Origin: Caulobacter sp. BP25
Lineage (GTDB): Bacteria > Pseudomonadota > Alphaproteobacteria > Caulobacterales > Caulobacteraceae
Assembly: GCF_002737755.1 (NCBI RefSeq)
Contig: NZ_PEGH01000017.1
Location: 1 to 64,000 of the forward strand
DNA: 64,000 nucleotides
Direction: 5' to 3'
Within the stretch, counting starts at the first letter, position 1, and the number at the start of each line of letters is the position of its first letter. The notes beneath the pieces are model-generated. The model ran no database searches. It was not told where the DNA came from and was given only the letters and a program-made list of their open reading frames with translations. This document shows positions 54,075 to 63,200 of this stretch, piece by piece. The translations under genes and the position numbers were made by a program.

Positions 54075-54386
54075 CTAGCGCTCCCGTCCCGCGCCGCGCC
54101 CGCCATAGCCGTCGATGGCCCGGAGACTGCGGTTCATGGCCGTGAGCTGGGCGCGCTGAGCGTCCATCTCACTGGCGAGGCGCGACATCCGCCCGTCCAG
54201 CGCGCGGCGCACATCGTCCAGGTTGGACAGCATCAGCAGACGCGCATCCCCCGTCAGCCCATCCAACTGCTGGGCGACGGCGTGGGCCAGGGCGATGGCG
54301 TCCTCCACGGTCTCGACAACGGGAGAGGCGCCCTTCGCCTCGCGAGAGGCTTGCGCTTTTGCGGCGAGTTTCTCGACAGTCTCCAT
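54075..54386 (-). CDS. small coiled-coil flagellar-locus protein
   Basis: This is a 103-residue mostly helical protein (VETVEDAIALAHAVAQQLDG, LLMLSNLDDVRRALDGRMSR, ASEMDAQRAQLTAMNRSLRA) with no signal peptide. It lies between flgE and flgK with two- and five-base gaps, the place where a chaperone for hook-associated proteins would be expected. A role like FlgN is plausible from size, helicity and position, but there is no sequence signature to confirm it. Confidence 0.6.
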   Translation of the reverse strand: METVEKLAAKAQASREAKGASPVVETVEDAIALAHAVAQQLDGLTGDARLLMLSNLDDVRRALDGRMSRLASEMDAQRAQLTAMNRSLRAIDGYGGRGAGRER

Positions 54387-54388
54387 GG

Positions 54389-55669
54389 CTAGCGCACGGC
54401 CTGGATCAGGGAGTCAAACATGTCGCCCGCAGAGCTGACGACCTGCGAGGCGGCGGAATAGGCCTGCTGGGCGATGATCATCTTGTTGAACTCGGTGGCG
54501 ATGTCGGTGGTCGAGCCTTCCAGCGCGCTGGCCACCAGCGTGCCCGCCCCGCCCTCGCCCGGCAGGTTCAAGTGGACCTGGCCCGCGGCGCTGTTCTCGT
54601 CATAGGTCGTGCCGGACACGAGGGTCAGGCCGTTGGGATTGCTGAAGGTCGCGATGGGGATCTGGTAGATCGCCAGGCTGATGCCGTTGTCGAAGTTGGC
54701 GGTGACCAAGCCTTCGGAGTCGATTTCGATGTCGGAAAGCTCGCCATAGAGCGCGCCGTCCTGTTCAGTCTGGACATCCTCAAGACCGATGACCGAAGAG
54801 GTCGAGGCGTATTGCGTCACGCCGTCGGTGCCGCCGACTTCGCCGATGTCCATCGAGACCGTGCTATCGGCGGCCCCGGTGGTGAAGTTCTCAACCGTGA
54901 ATGAGAGCGTGGGCGAGATCGAGGCCAACGAGCCGTCGGTGTTAAACGTGACCGTGTAAGGCCCGCCGACGGTCATATCACCCGACTTGGTCGTCCCATC
55001 GGAGGTCAGCACGGGATCCGACAATTCCAACGTCCAGGTGTTGTCGTCGGTCTTGGTCCAGGTCTGGCCGACCGTGTGGCTCACGCCCAGCGAGTCGATC
55101 ATCTGCATGCTGGTCGTGAGTTCATCGAGAACGGCCGCGTCGGCCGGGACGTTGGCGCTCATCTCGATCTCGGTGGTCGCCTTGGCAGTGCCGCCGATCG
55201 AGGACAGGTTGATGGCCGAGAGCCCGGTCAGGTCATTGGTGTTCGACGCCAGCACATTACCGTCGGCGTCCGTCGGCCACCCCATCAGGTAGAAGCCTTC
55301 GGTGTTGATCAGATAGCCGTCGGCATTGGTCTCGAAGCTGCCGTTGCGGGTGTACATGTCCTCCGAGGCTGCGGCGCCCGGTTCGCTCGTAACGACGAAG
55401 AAGCCGGCGTCCTGAATGGCGACATTGGTGGCGACGCTGGTCGAGGTCACCGTGCCCTGGACCGACATGGCCTGGCTGGACTTGGCGGTGACCGCGCTGG
55501 TCGAGGTGGACGAGCCGCTCCCGCCGCTGACCAGGGCCTGGAAGTAGACATCGGTGGTCTTGTAGGCCGTGGTCGACGAGTTGGCGATGTTCTCGGAGAT
55601 GGCCGAGAGGGCGCGGCTCTGGGCGGTGAGACCCGAGACGGCGGTGGAAAGAGCGGCTGAGAGCGACAT
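54389..55669 (-). CDS. flgE: FlgE flagellar hook protein
   Basis: This 426-residue protein has the axial N-terminus LSTAVSGLTAQSRALSAISE followed by NIANSSTTAYKTTDVYFQAL, the FlgE-specific core (VVTSEPGAAASEDMYTRNGS, ADGYLINTEGFYLMGWPTDA) and C-terminus TDIATEFNKMIIAQQAYSAA followed by SQVVSSAGDMFDSLIQAVR. It polymerises into the hook. It is three bases after flgD. Confidence 0.9.
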   Translation of the reverse strand: MSLSAALSTAVSGLTAQSRALSAISENIANSSTTAYKTTDVYFQALVSGGSGSSTSTSAVTAKSSQAMSVQGTVTSTSVATNVAIQDAGFFVVTSEPGAAASEDMYTRNGSFETNADGYLINTEGFYLMGWPTDADGNVLASNTNDLTGLSAINLSSIGGTAKATTEIEMSANVPADAAVLDELTTSMQMIDSLGVSHTVGQTWTKTDDNTWTLELSDPVLTSDGTTKSGDMTVGGPYTVTFNTDGSLASISPTLSFTVENFTTGAADSTVSMDIGEVGGTDGVTQYASTSSVIGLEDVQTEQDGALYGELSDIEIDSEGLVTANFDNGISLAIYQIPIATFSNPNGLTLVSGTTYDENSAAGQVHLNLPGEGGAGTLVASALEGSTTDIATEFNKMIIAQQAYSAASQVVSSAGDMFDSLIQAVR

Positions 55670-55672
55670 GGA

Positions 55673-55957
55673 TCAGCTCTCCGAGGCCAGCAGCGAGACC
55701 TGGGTCAGCACGTTCGACATCGTGTCCGACATGGTCGTCAGCGTGTCGTTCATGCTGATCTGCTGCTCGAGCTGAGAATAGGTCGCCAGCTGGCTGGTGA
55801 ACTCGGTGGGATCACTGGGATCCAACGGGTTCTGGTTCTCCAGCTGGGTCATCAGCAGCTTCAGGAAATCGGTCGTGCCCAGCTTCAGCGAGCTCGACGA
55901 GGACGACGTCGTGCTGGTCGTCGTCGCGGCGCTGGTCGTGGAGGTGACGGCGGTCAT
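55673..55957 (-). CDS. flgD: FlgD hook-capping protein, short form
   Basis: This 94-residue protein starts with a Ser/Thr tract (residues 1-23) followed by LGTTDFLKLLMTQLENQNPL and DPSDPTEFTSQLATYSQLEQ, the conserved N-terminal block of FlgD, and ends with helical TLTTMSDTMSNVLTQVSLLA. Typical FlgD proteins are over twice as long and carry Tudor-like and Ig-like domains after this point; these are absent, with a natural stop right before flgE. It is either a minimal scaffold or a shortened version. Confidence 0.8.
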   Translation of the reverse strand: MTAVTSTTSAATTTSTTSSSSSSLKLGTTDFLKLLMTQLENQNPLDPSDPTEFTSQLATYSQLEQQISMNDTLTTMSDTMSNVLTQVSLLASES

Positions 55958-56195
55958 CAGGGGCCTCGAGGGTTCCAGAGGTGCGACGCCCTGCCGGCGC
56001 CGATGACCTTTTGAACGGAGGCTCCCCGTCGGATGGGGCGCGGAAATTTTCGAAAAATTCGCAGGCGAAAAAACACCGCCCCATCCGGACGGCCAGCGCC
56101 GTTCAATCCGTGAAGCCCGTCCGCGAAGAACCGTTGGCGACGCTTCCCGATCGGGACTTTCCCCGCCCGGTTTACGAAGAGAAGCGGATTAGAAA

Positions 56196-57020
56196 ATGCC
56201 TGTTATCTCGAGCAATACGGCGGCCAACACCGCCCTGCGCTACCTGAACAACAATTCGGCGGCGCAGAGCGAATCCCTGGCCAAGCTGTCGAGCGGCTCG
56301 CGTATCGTGAGCGCGAAGGACGACGCCTCCGGCCTCGCCATCGCCACCTCCATGAACGCGGACATCTCGGCGCTGAACCAGGCCGCCACGAACGTCACGA
56401 GCGGAACCTCGGTGCTGAACACCGCCGACGGCGCCCTGTCCAACATCGCCGACATCCTCACCCGGATGAACGCGCTGACGGCCCAGGCGCAATCGGGTAG
56501 CTCCAGCACCGACGACCTTTCCTACATCACTGCGGAATACGCGCAGCTGATCGAGGAAATCGACGACATCGCCACGACCACCACGTTCAACGGCGTGGCT
56601 CTGTTGGATGGCGCGAGCGGCTATTCGACGGGCGTCGACTTCATGGTCGGCACCACGAGCACCGACGTCATCACGGTGACGCTGGACGGCGCCGACACCA
56701 CCGCCCTGGGCCTGACGACGACCGCGATCACCAACTCCACCACCGCTAAGGCGGCGATGGATGAGATCGACGCGGCCATCACCCTGGTCTCGGAAATGCG
56801 GGCCGACGTCGGCGCCAGCCTGTCGCGGTTCGAGTTCCGGGGCGACGTTATCAGCACCTCGCTGGAGAACCTGGAGTCGGCCGAAACGGCCATCACGGGC
56901 GTCGACATCGCGGCGGAGCAGACCAACTTCACCAACTATCAGACGCTGACCAGCGCCGCGATTTCGGCCCTCTCGCAGGCCAACTCGATGAGCCAGTCGC
57001 TTCTGAAGCTGCTGCAGTAG
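56196..57020 (+). CDS. fliC: flagellin
   Basis: This is a 274-residue filament subunit. The N-terminus has SSNTAANTALRYLNNNSAAQ and LAKLSSGSRIVSAKDDASGL followed by AIATSM; the C-terminus has GADVGASLSRFE-like sequence (MRADVGASLSRFEFRGDVIS) and ALSQANSMSQSLLKLLQ. The centre (YSTGVDFMVGTTSTDVITVT) is short, giving a small flagellin without an extended surface domain. It is divergent from flgD with 238 bases between. I found no consensus sigma-54 or sigma-28 site by eye. A strong hairpin follows the stop. Confidence 0.95.
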   Translation: MPVISSNTAANTALRYLNNNSAAQSESLAKLSSGSRIVSAKDDASGLAIATSMNADISALNQAATNVTSGTSVLNTADGALSNIADILTRMNALTAQAQSGSSSTDDLSYITAEYAQLIEEIDDIATTTTFNGVALLDGASGYSTGVDFMVGTTSTDVITVTLDGADTTALGLTTTAITNSTTAKAAMDEIDAAITLVSEMRADVGASLSRFEFRGDVISTSLENLESAETAITGVDIAAEQTNFTNYQTLTSAAISALSQANSMSQSLLKLLQ

Positions 57021-57034
57021 TCGGCTCGACAACT

Positions 57035-57062
57035 GGCGGGAGGGCTTAACCGCCCTCCCGCC
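57035..57062 (+). terminator. strong hairpin after flagellin gene
   Basis: GGCGGGAGGGC (57035-57045) and GCCCTCCCGCC (57052-57062) form a perfect 11-base stem around a six-base loop, 14 bases after the flagellin stop and 17 before fliD. With only a short T-run it may act as partial terminator and mRNA stabiliser, giving much more flagellin than cap protein. Confidence 0.7.
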
Positions 57063-57079
57063 GCACCTTTGGCGGACCC

Positions 57080-58771
57080 ATGACCACCACGAGCACGGTG
57101 TCGACCAGCGGGTCGACCACATACCTCACCGGCACCATCTCGGGCCTGGACACCGACTCCTTGATCGAGGCAGCGGTGAGCCAGAAGACCGCGCGCGCCG
57201 ATACGCTCGACGCGAAGGTCACCGCGAACACGACCAAGATCAGCGCCTATCAGAGCCTGCAGTCGCTGCTCGACGACGTCACCAGCGCGATGTCATCCCT
57301 GAAGTCGACGGTCTACAGCAGCCTATCAACGAGCACGGGCAACGCGTTCGACGAAAAGGCCGCCTATCTGACCGCCTCGGACGGCTCGGACGCGACCGAT
57401 ATGATCGCCGTCAGCGCGGACTCGGACGCGGTCGCGGCCAGCTACACGGTGACGGTGAGCCAACTGGCCAAGGCGATGAAGGTCGCCTCCGACAGTATGG
57501 CTTCCTCGACCGCGCTGGGCTCGAGCGGCGACTTCACGATCGGCGTGGCGGGCGGGACGTCGGCGACGATCGCCGTGACCTCCGACATGACGCTCTCCGA
57601 CCTGGCCGATGCCATCAACGAACAAAGCGACACGACCGGCGTCAGCGCCACCCTGCTGAAAGTGTCCAGCGGCGCATACAAGCTGGTGCTGTCGGCCGCC
57701 GACACCAATGTCGACATCGAGCTTTCCGACATCAGCGGCGCGGCCGCCGCGATTGGCCTGGTGAACGAGGACGGCGACTTCGCCAATGTCCTTCAGGTCG
57801 CCCAGCCCGCCATCGCCACCATCGACGGCGTGACGATCACCAGCGACAGCAATCAGCTGACCGACACCATACCGGGCCTGGCCATTTCGCTGTTGCAGGT
57901 GACGAGCACAGACCAGGCCATCACCCTGGATGTCGAGGCCGACTACTCCGACATCAAGACGGCGATCACCGACTTCATCGACGCTTACAACGCCCTGCGC
58001 GAGTTCGTGGACACCAACTCCACCGTCGCCGCCGACGGCACGGTGGACGAAGACGCCGTGCTGTTCGCCGACTCCTTGCTGCGCGGCGTCACCAAGCAGC
58101 TGTCGTCGATCATCGGCGGCGAGGCCGGATCGGCCGACGATGTGACGAACCTGACGGCGCTTGGGATCTCTCTGAACGCCGACAACCAGCTAGAACTCTC
58201 CGACGAGACCACTCTGGACAATCTGCTGCTGTCCGATCTCGACAGCCTGCGCGGCTTCTTCGAGAGTCAGTTCACGACCAGCGACAGCGCTCTGAAGCTG
58301 CTGAAGAACACCAGTACCGCATCGCTGGACTTCACCCTGGACGTGACGGTGGCGGACGGCGCGATCAGCGAGGTGACCGTCGATGGCCAAAGCGGCCTTT
58401 TCACCGTCTCGGGCAGCCGCATCGTTGGTGTCAGCGGAACGATCTACGAGGGCCTTTCCTTCGCCTTGGTCGCTGATGAGAGCGTTTCGATCGACGTCAA
58501 GCTGACCCAAGGCTTCGCTGACCTCATCACCACGCAGCTCGATGCGTACGCCAATGCATCGACAGGCCTGCTTCAGGGCGAGATCGAGCGGCTCAGCGAG
58601 GCCAACACCACGCTCTCGGATAAGTCGACCAAGATCCGCGACGACGCCGAAACCTACCGGACCAGGCTGATCGCGAAGTACTCGGCCATGGAACAAGAAC
58701 TCTACGCCGCTCAGATTCTACAAGAGCAGATCAAATCCATCCTAGGTAGCTCAAGTGACAGCGATGAATAG
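57080..58771 (+). CDS. fliD: FliD filament cap protein
   Basis: This is a 563-residue hook-associated protein 2. N-terminal block: YLTGTISGLDTDSLIEAAVS and LDAKVTANTTKISAYQSLQS followed by LLDDVTSAMSSLKS. The middle has ATIAVTSDMTLSDLADAINE. The C-terminus has FADLITTQLDAYANASTGLL then ERLSEANTTLSDKSTKIRDD and MEQELYAAQILQEQIKSI. It caps the growing filament and folds flagellin subunits. Its end overlaps the fliS-like gene. Confidence 0.9.
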   Translation: MTTTSTVSTSGSTTYLTGTISGLDTDSLIEAAVSQKTARADTLDAKVTANTTKISAYQSLQSLLDDVTSAMSSLKSTVYSSLSTSTGNAFDEKAAYLTASDGSDATDMIAVSADSDAVAASYTVTVSQLAKAMKVASDSMASSTALGSSGDFTIGVAGGTSATIAVTSDMTLSDLADAINEQSDTTGVSATLLKVSSGAYKLVLSAADTNVDIELSDISGAAAAIGLVNEDGDFANVLQVAQPAIATIDGVTITSDSNQLTDTIPGLAISLLQVTSTDQAITLDVEADYSDIKTAITDFIDAYNALREFVDTNSTVAADGTVDEDAVLFADSLLRGVTKQLSSIIGGEAGSADDVTNLTALGISLNADNQLELSDETTLDNLLLSDLDSLRGFFESQFTTSDSALKLLKNTSTASLDFTLDVTVADGAISEVTVDGQSGLFTVSGSRIVGVSGTIYEGLSFALVADESVSIDVKLTQGFADLITTQLDAYANASTGLLQGEIERLSEANTTLSDKSTKIRDDAETYRTRLIAKYSAMEQELYAAQILQEQIKSILGSSSDSDE

Positions 58772-59132
58772 CCATCAAGCCATCCAGGCCTACAAGGCCT
58801 CCAGGCAGCTCAACCAAAATCCTCGCGATGTCCTCATAGCCGTCCACGAGGAACTCTATCGCGCGATATCGTCGGCAAAATATGCCCATGAGCAGAATAA
58901 GCTCGACCAGATGTGCGCACACCTGGCCAAGGCTGTTCAGATACTCACCGTTCTTGCAACAACCCTGAATTTTTCCGCAGTAGGCGGAGATGGAACGCGG
59001 CTGCGGCAATATTACCTAGGGTTGCTGAATTTGCTTAATCGGAATGAAACCGGCGCGAAAAAAGCCGCGTCACATCAAAGGGCCCTGAATTTGTTGCAGC
59101 CACTGTGCAAAGAGTTTCGAAAAGTTGATTGA
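58755..59132 (+). CDS. fliS: FliS-like flagellin chaperone
   Basis: This is up to 125 residues (GTG at 58755; an ATG at 58764 is equally possible). The pattern HQAIQAYKASRQLNQNPRDV, LIAVHEELYRAISSAKYAHE and QMCAHLAKAVQILTVLATTL matches the helical FliS family (YxxxxxxSPxxLixxLYdgaixxl), with NPRD in place of sPxe. Position right after fliD is the normal place for fliS. It holds flagellin monomers before export. DNA near the end and in the 110-base spacer after it is AT-rich. Confidence 0.75.
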   Translation: MTAMNSHQAIQAYKASRQLNQNPRDVLIAVHEELYRAISSAKYAHEQNKLDQMCAHLAKAVQILTVLATTLNFSAVGGDGTRLRQYYLGLLNLLNRNETGAKKAASHQRALNLLQPLCKEFRKVD

Positions 59133-59246
59133 TATATCCGAAATTCAATAACGTAATATATCATTGAATATCTTAGATGACTATTTGTAACTGGCACGTC
59201 GATTGCTTGGCCGATAGCGACAAAAATCGCGGAACGGCCCACGAAT

Positions 59247-59897
59247 ATGTTCAAGCAAACGAGCAACCTGAGCGAAGAAGCCCGTCAGGACTTGTCGGAC
59301 GAAGCTCTTTTCGAGGCGGCCCGCAGCGGCGACGAGCGCGCCTTTCGGGTGCTGGTGGATCGGCACGCCCGCGTGGTGCGACGACTTGCGCTCAGCATCT
59401 TGGGAGACGCCCATGAGGCCGAGGACATCGCGCAAGAGGCTTTTGTCGCCGCCTGGCGCGCCAAGGAGCACTGGACTCCGGAGGCCCGCTTCACGACCTG
59501 GCTGCACCGCATCGCCGTCAACAAGGCTATTGACCGCTATCGCAGTCGCCGGGCCACGCCGGAGCCGGCCGACGTCATCACCAGGCTGGCCGACGCCGCG
59601 CCCTCGGCGCCGGTCGAGGACCAGCAGCAGACCCTGGAGCGTCGCGAGAGCGCCCGCTCTCTTCGCGACTGCCTGCAGCGCCTGCCCGCCAGCCAGCGCC
59701 AGGCGCTGACGCTCTACTACTTCGAAGACCTGGACGTAGCCAGAATAGCGGGCGTCCTCGACACCACGGAACAGGCCGTGCGCTCGCTCCTCAAGCGGGG
59801 TAAGCAAGCGTTGCGCCTCCTCATTCAAAGGCAGAAGAGCCTTGGCCCTCATGGATCTTTCGGTTTTCCGTCAACGGCTGTCGGCGCTGGGCGCTGA
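59247..59897 (+). CDS. ECF-type RNA polymerase sigma factor
   Basis: This 216-residue protein has a sigma2 region (FRVLVDRHARVVRRLALSIL, GDAHEAEDIAQEAFVAAWRA, FTTWLHRIAVNKAIDRYRSR) and sigma4 region (CLQRLPASQRQALTLYYFED, DVARIAGVLDTTEQAVRSLL followed by KRGKQALR). It directs RNA polymerase to a small regulon. Its last 47 bases overlap the next small gene in another frame, so the two are coupled. The C-terminal tail after sigma4 (GPHGSFGFPSTAVGAGR) is read from the overlap. Confidence 0.9.
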   Translation: MFKQTSNLSEEARQDLSDEALFEAARSGDERAFRVLVDRHARVVRRLALSILGDAHEAEDIAQEAFVAAWRAKEHWTPEARFTTWLHRIAVNKAIDRYRSRRATPEPADVITRLADAAPSAPVEDQQQTLERRESARSLRDCLQRLPASQRQALTLYYFEDLDVARIAGVLDTTEQAVRSLLKRGKQALRLLIQRQKSLGPHGSFGFPSTAVGAGR

Positions 59898-60087
59898 TAT
59901 CGGGCGCTGGCCCGACGGCGACGAAGCGGTAGCGTTGCTCGCCGCTTCCGACGAGGCCGTCGCCTTGTTGGCCGACGCCCTGGAAGACGTCGCCCCGGAA
60001 GACGGCGCCAAGCGCGATGACGCGCTCTTGGACCCGGGCCTGACCGACGCCATCATGGACGCCGCGATAGGACGCAAAACGGACTAG
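59851..60087 (+). CDS. small protein coupled to the ECF sigma gene
   Basis: This is 78 residues from the ATG at 59851, inside the end of the sigma gene; a TTG at 59842 is also possible. It has no cysteines, zinc motif or membrane segment, so it is not a standard ZAS or transmembrane anti-sigma factor. The sequence is acidic and Ala-rich (LSALGADIGRWPDGDEAVAL, LADALEDVAPEDGAKRDDAL), with a Trp-Pro turn and ends in AAIGRKTD. An anti-sigma or regulatory role is inferred from the overlap alone. Confidence 0.6.
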   Translation: MDLSVFRQRLSALGADIGRWPDGDEAVALLAASDEAVALLADALEDVAPEDGAKRDDALLDPGLTDAIMDAAIGRKTD

Positions 60088-60211
60088 TCTTGCGCGGAGT
60101 AACGACCGGCTACGCCATATTGCGGAGCGCGGCGCGCCGGAAACAACCCGGCCATGGAGCGGTCAAGGCCAGCGGTTAGGGCTCGGGGGGATAGTCCCTC
60201 GAAGGTCCTTC

Positions 60212-63200
60212 ATGTCGCACAAGTTTCTGATCGTCACGGCGGCCGCCGCGCCGATGCTGCTCGCCGCGGGCGACGCCCTGGCCGAAGTGCAAGTCACCAG
60301 CAGCTCCCGGACGACCGCGATCACCACCGCTAGCCCCAACGGCGGCGCGGCCGATGACGTGAAGGTCACCGAGGACGGCGTCATCACACTCAGCACGTCC
60401 GGCCCGATCGTTACCTTGGACAGCGACAACACCGTCACGATCAACGGCGGCCTGGCCAGCGTGGGCGTGGACGATTCCGTGGGCGTGCTTGTCATCGGCG
60501 GCAAGACGGGGTCGGTAACCAGCGACGGCTCGATCAGCCTGACCGAGGACTACGACTACGAGGACAGCGACGACGACGGCGACTATGACGGCCTCTTCGC
60601 GAAGGGCTATCGCCGCTACGGCATACGCCTGACCGGGAGCAACGCCTTCACCGGCACGATCACCAATTCCGGCTCGATCACGATCGAGGGCATGGATTCC
60701 GCAGGCATAAGCCTTGAGGCGCACCTCGTCGGAAACCTCGTCCATTCCGGATCCATCAGCGTTACGGGCGATCGCGGATATGGGATTCGCATCGCCGCTC
60801 CCGTCACCGGCAACGTGACCCTGGAAGGCTCGACCAGCGTGCTGGGCGAGGGCTCGGTCGGCGTCGCCGTGGACTCGGCGATCGACGGCGCCTTCGTCCT
60901 GCAAGGCTCGGTCTCCTCGACCGGCTATCGTATCACATCGCGCTATAGCGACCCCGACGACCGGGCGCTGATCGACGCGGATGACATGCTGGAGGGCGGC
61001 GGCGGCGTGAACATCACCGCCAACGTCTCCGGGGGCGTGCTTCTCGACGTTCCCCCGACCGACACCAACGACGACACCAGCGACGACGAGGACGGCGACG
61101 GCGTCACCGACAGCTCCGAGGGCTCGGCCTCCATCTCGGTTTATGGCGGCGCGCCGGCGCTGAAGGTCGGCTCGGATAGCAACACCGTGACCCTCGGCGC
61201 GGTCGGGACGGGCGACGACGCCTATGGCCTGATCATCAAGGGCGCCGTCAGCGCCTCCAGCCCCTATGACGGCGTCGAGACGACCGCCGTGCAGATCGGC
61301 GGGGACGCAGACTACCAAACCCTGATCACCGGCGGCATTCGCATCACGGGCACGGTCTCCGCTTCGGGCTACGAAGCTCAGACCAACGGCCTTCATCTGA
61401 AGTCCGGCGCGATCGCCGACACGATCTGGAATGCGGGGACGATCAGCGCCTATACCACGTCGGAAGGTGATTTCTCGACACGGGCTCTGGTGATTGACTC
61501 TGGCGCCCAGGTCAGCACGCTGAACAACGACGGTGTGATCACCGCCTCAGTCCTGGGCGAGAAAGGGACCTCGTACGCGATCCTCGATAACTCCGGGACG
61601 CTGAGCACGATCAACAACACGCGCACGATCGCCGCCTATGTCACCGCCACCGACGACGACTACGACACCGACGACGACAATGACGACGCCAGCGACGAGA
61701 CGGTGACGGGCAAGGCCATCGCCATCGACGTCTCCAAGAACACGACCGGCGTGACCATCACCCAGACCGGCGTCGACGACGGCGACGACGGCGATGACGA
61801 CGTGGACGACACCGACACGGACGGCGACGGGGTCGACGACGCCGACGAGCCCGCGATCCTTGGCAAGATCCTGCTCGGCTCGGGCGACGACCAGCTGAAC
61901 ATCCTGAACGGCACAGTGATCGGCGAAATCTCTTTCGGGAACGGCGCCGACAGCCTGACGATCGACGGCGGCGGCTATGTGCTGACCACGCTGTCGGACT
62001 CCGACGGGCGGCTGGACATCAGCATCGGGTCCGGCACGCTGGGCCTGCTCAACACCGAGGACCTCAAGGTCAGCAATCTGACTCTAGGCGCCGACAGCAA
62101 GCTGATCTTCAGCGTCGATCCCGCGGCGGGAACGGCCACCCGGCTAGTGGCGGACACCGCCACCATCGCCTCCGGCGCCAATCTGGGCTTGGTGTTCAAC
62201 AATCTGCTGACCACGGCCTCGACCTTCGAGGTGATCACGGCCGGGACCCTGACCGCGGGCGACATCAGCCAGGACCTCCTGGGCGACGCACCCTACCTCT
62301 ATGTCGCCAAGGCCTATCAGTCCGGGAACAGCATCGACATCGACGTGCGACGACGCACGGCCTCGGAAGCGGGCATGACCCGCAACCAGGCCTCGGCCTA
62401 TGACGCGGTGTTCACGGCCCTATCCAAGAACGACGACATCGCCAGCGCCTTCCTGAACCAGAACACCAAGGACGGCTTCTACAATCTCTACAACCAGATG
62501 CTGCCGGATCAGGGCCTGGGGATGTTCTCGGCGCTGCAGGCTGTGAACCAGCAGATCTCGGCAGCGACCATGATCCGCCCCGACCTGGACGATCGCTACG
62601 GACCAGACAGCGTCTGGGTGCAGCAGATCAGCACCCTGATCCGCCGAGAGGACGGCGAGGATCAGGGTTCTGAAACCCAGGCCCTAGGCTTCGTGGCGGG
62701 CTACGAGGCCATGGGCGATGCGGGCGGCGCCCTGGGGGTGACCCTGGCCGCGGTCAGCATCGAGGAACACGACACCACCGCCAAGGTCGGCGAGCATACG
62801 ACCAACGCCTTGATCCAGGCCGGGGTCTACTGGCGGCGCTCGATCGGCGGCTGGCGCTTCAATCTCGGCGGCGGCGCCGGCTATGGCTGGCTCACCGGCG
62901 ATCGCAGCTTCTACAGCGAGGATGTCGACGCGGACGGCGAGGCCGACGCCTCGGCCACCAGCGTCGCCCACTGGAACGGCGCCACCGCCAACGCCTTCGC
63001 CGGCATGGCCTACGAACAGACCGTGGGGCGCTATTTCATTCGGCCGGAAGCACGCCTCGACTACCTCTATTTCACAGAAGGCAAGCGCAGCGAAACGGGC
63101 GGGGGCGATGGCTTCGACCTGATCCGCGACGCGCGCAGCTTCAGCAATCTCAGCGGCGACGCCGGAATCGTGTTTGGAGCCCAATTCGGCAAGACCGTGT

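Noticed and set aside
55958..56195. Sigma-54 or sigma-28 promoter for the flagellin gene
   Set aside because: No segment fits the usual consensus spacing well enough by eye.
60176..61396. 406-codon minus-strand frame opposite the autotransporter
   Set aside because: Antisense shadow of the signal peptide and passenger repeats.
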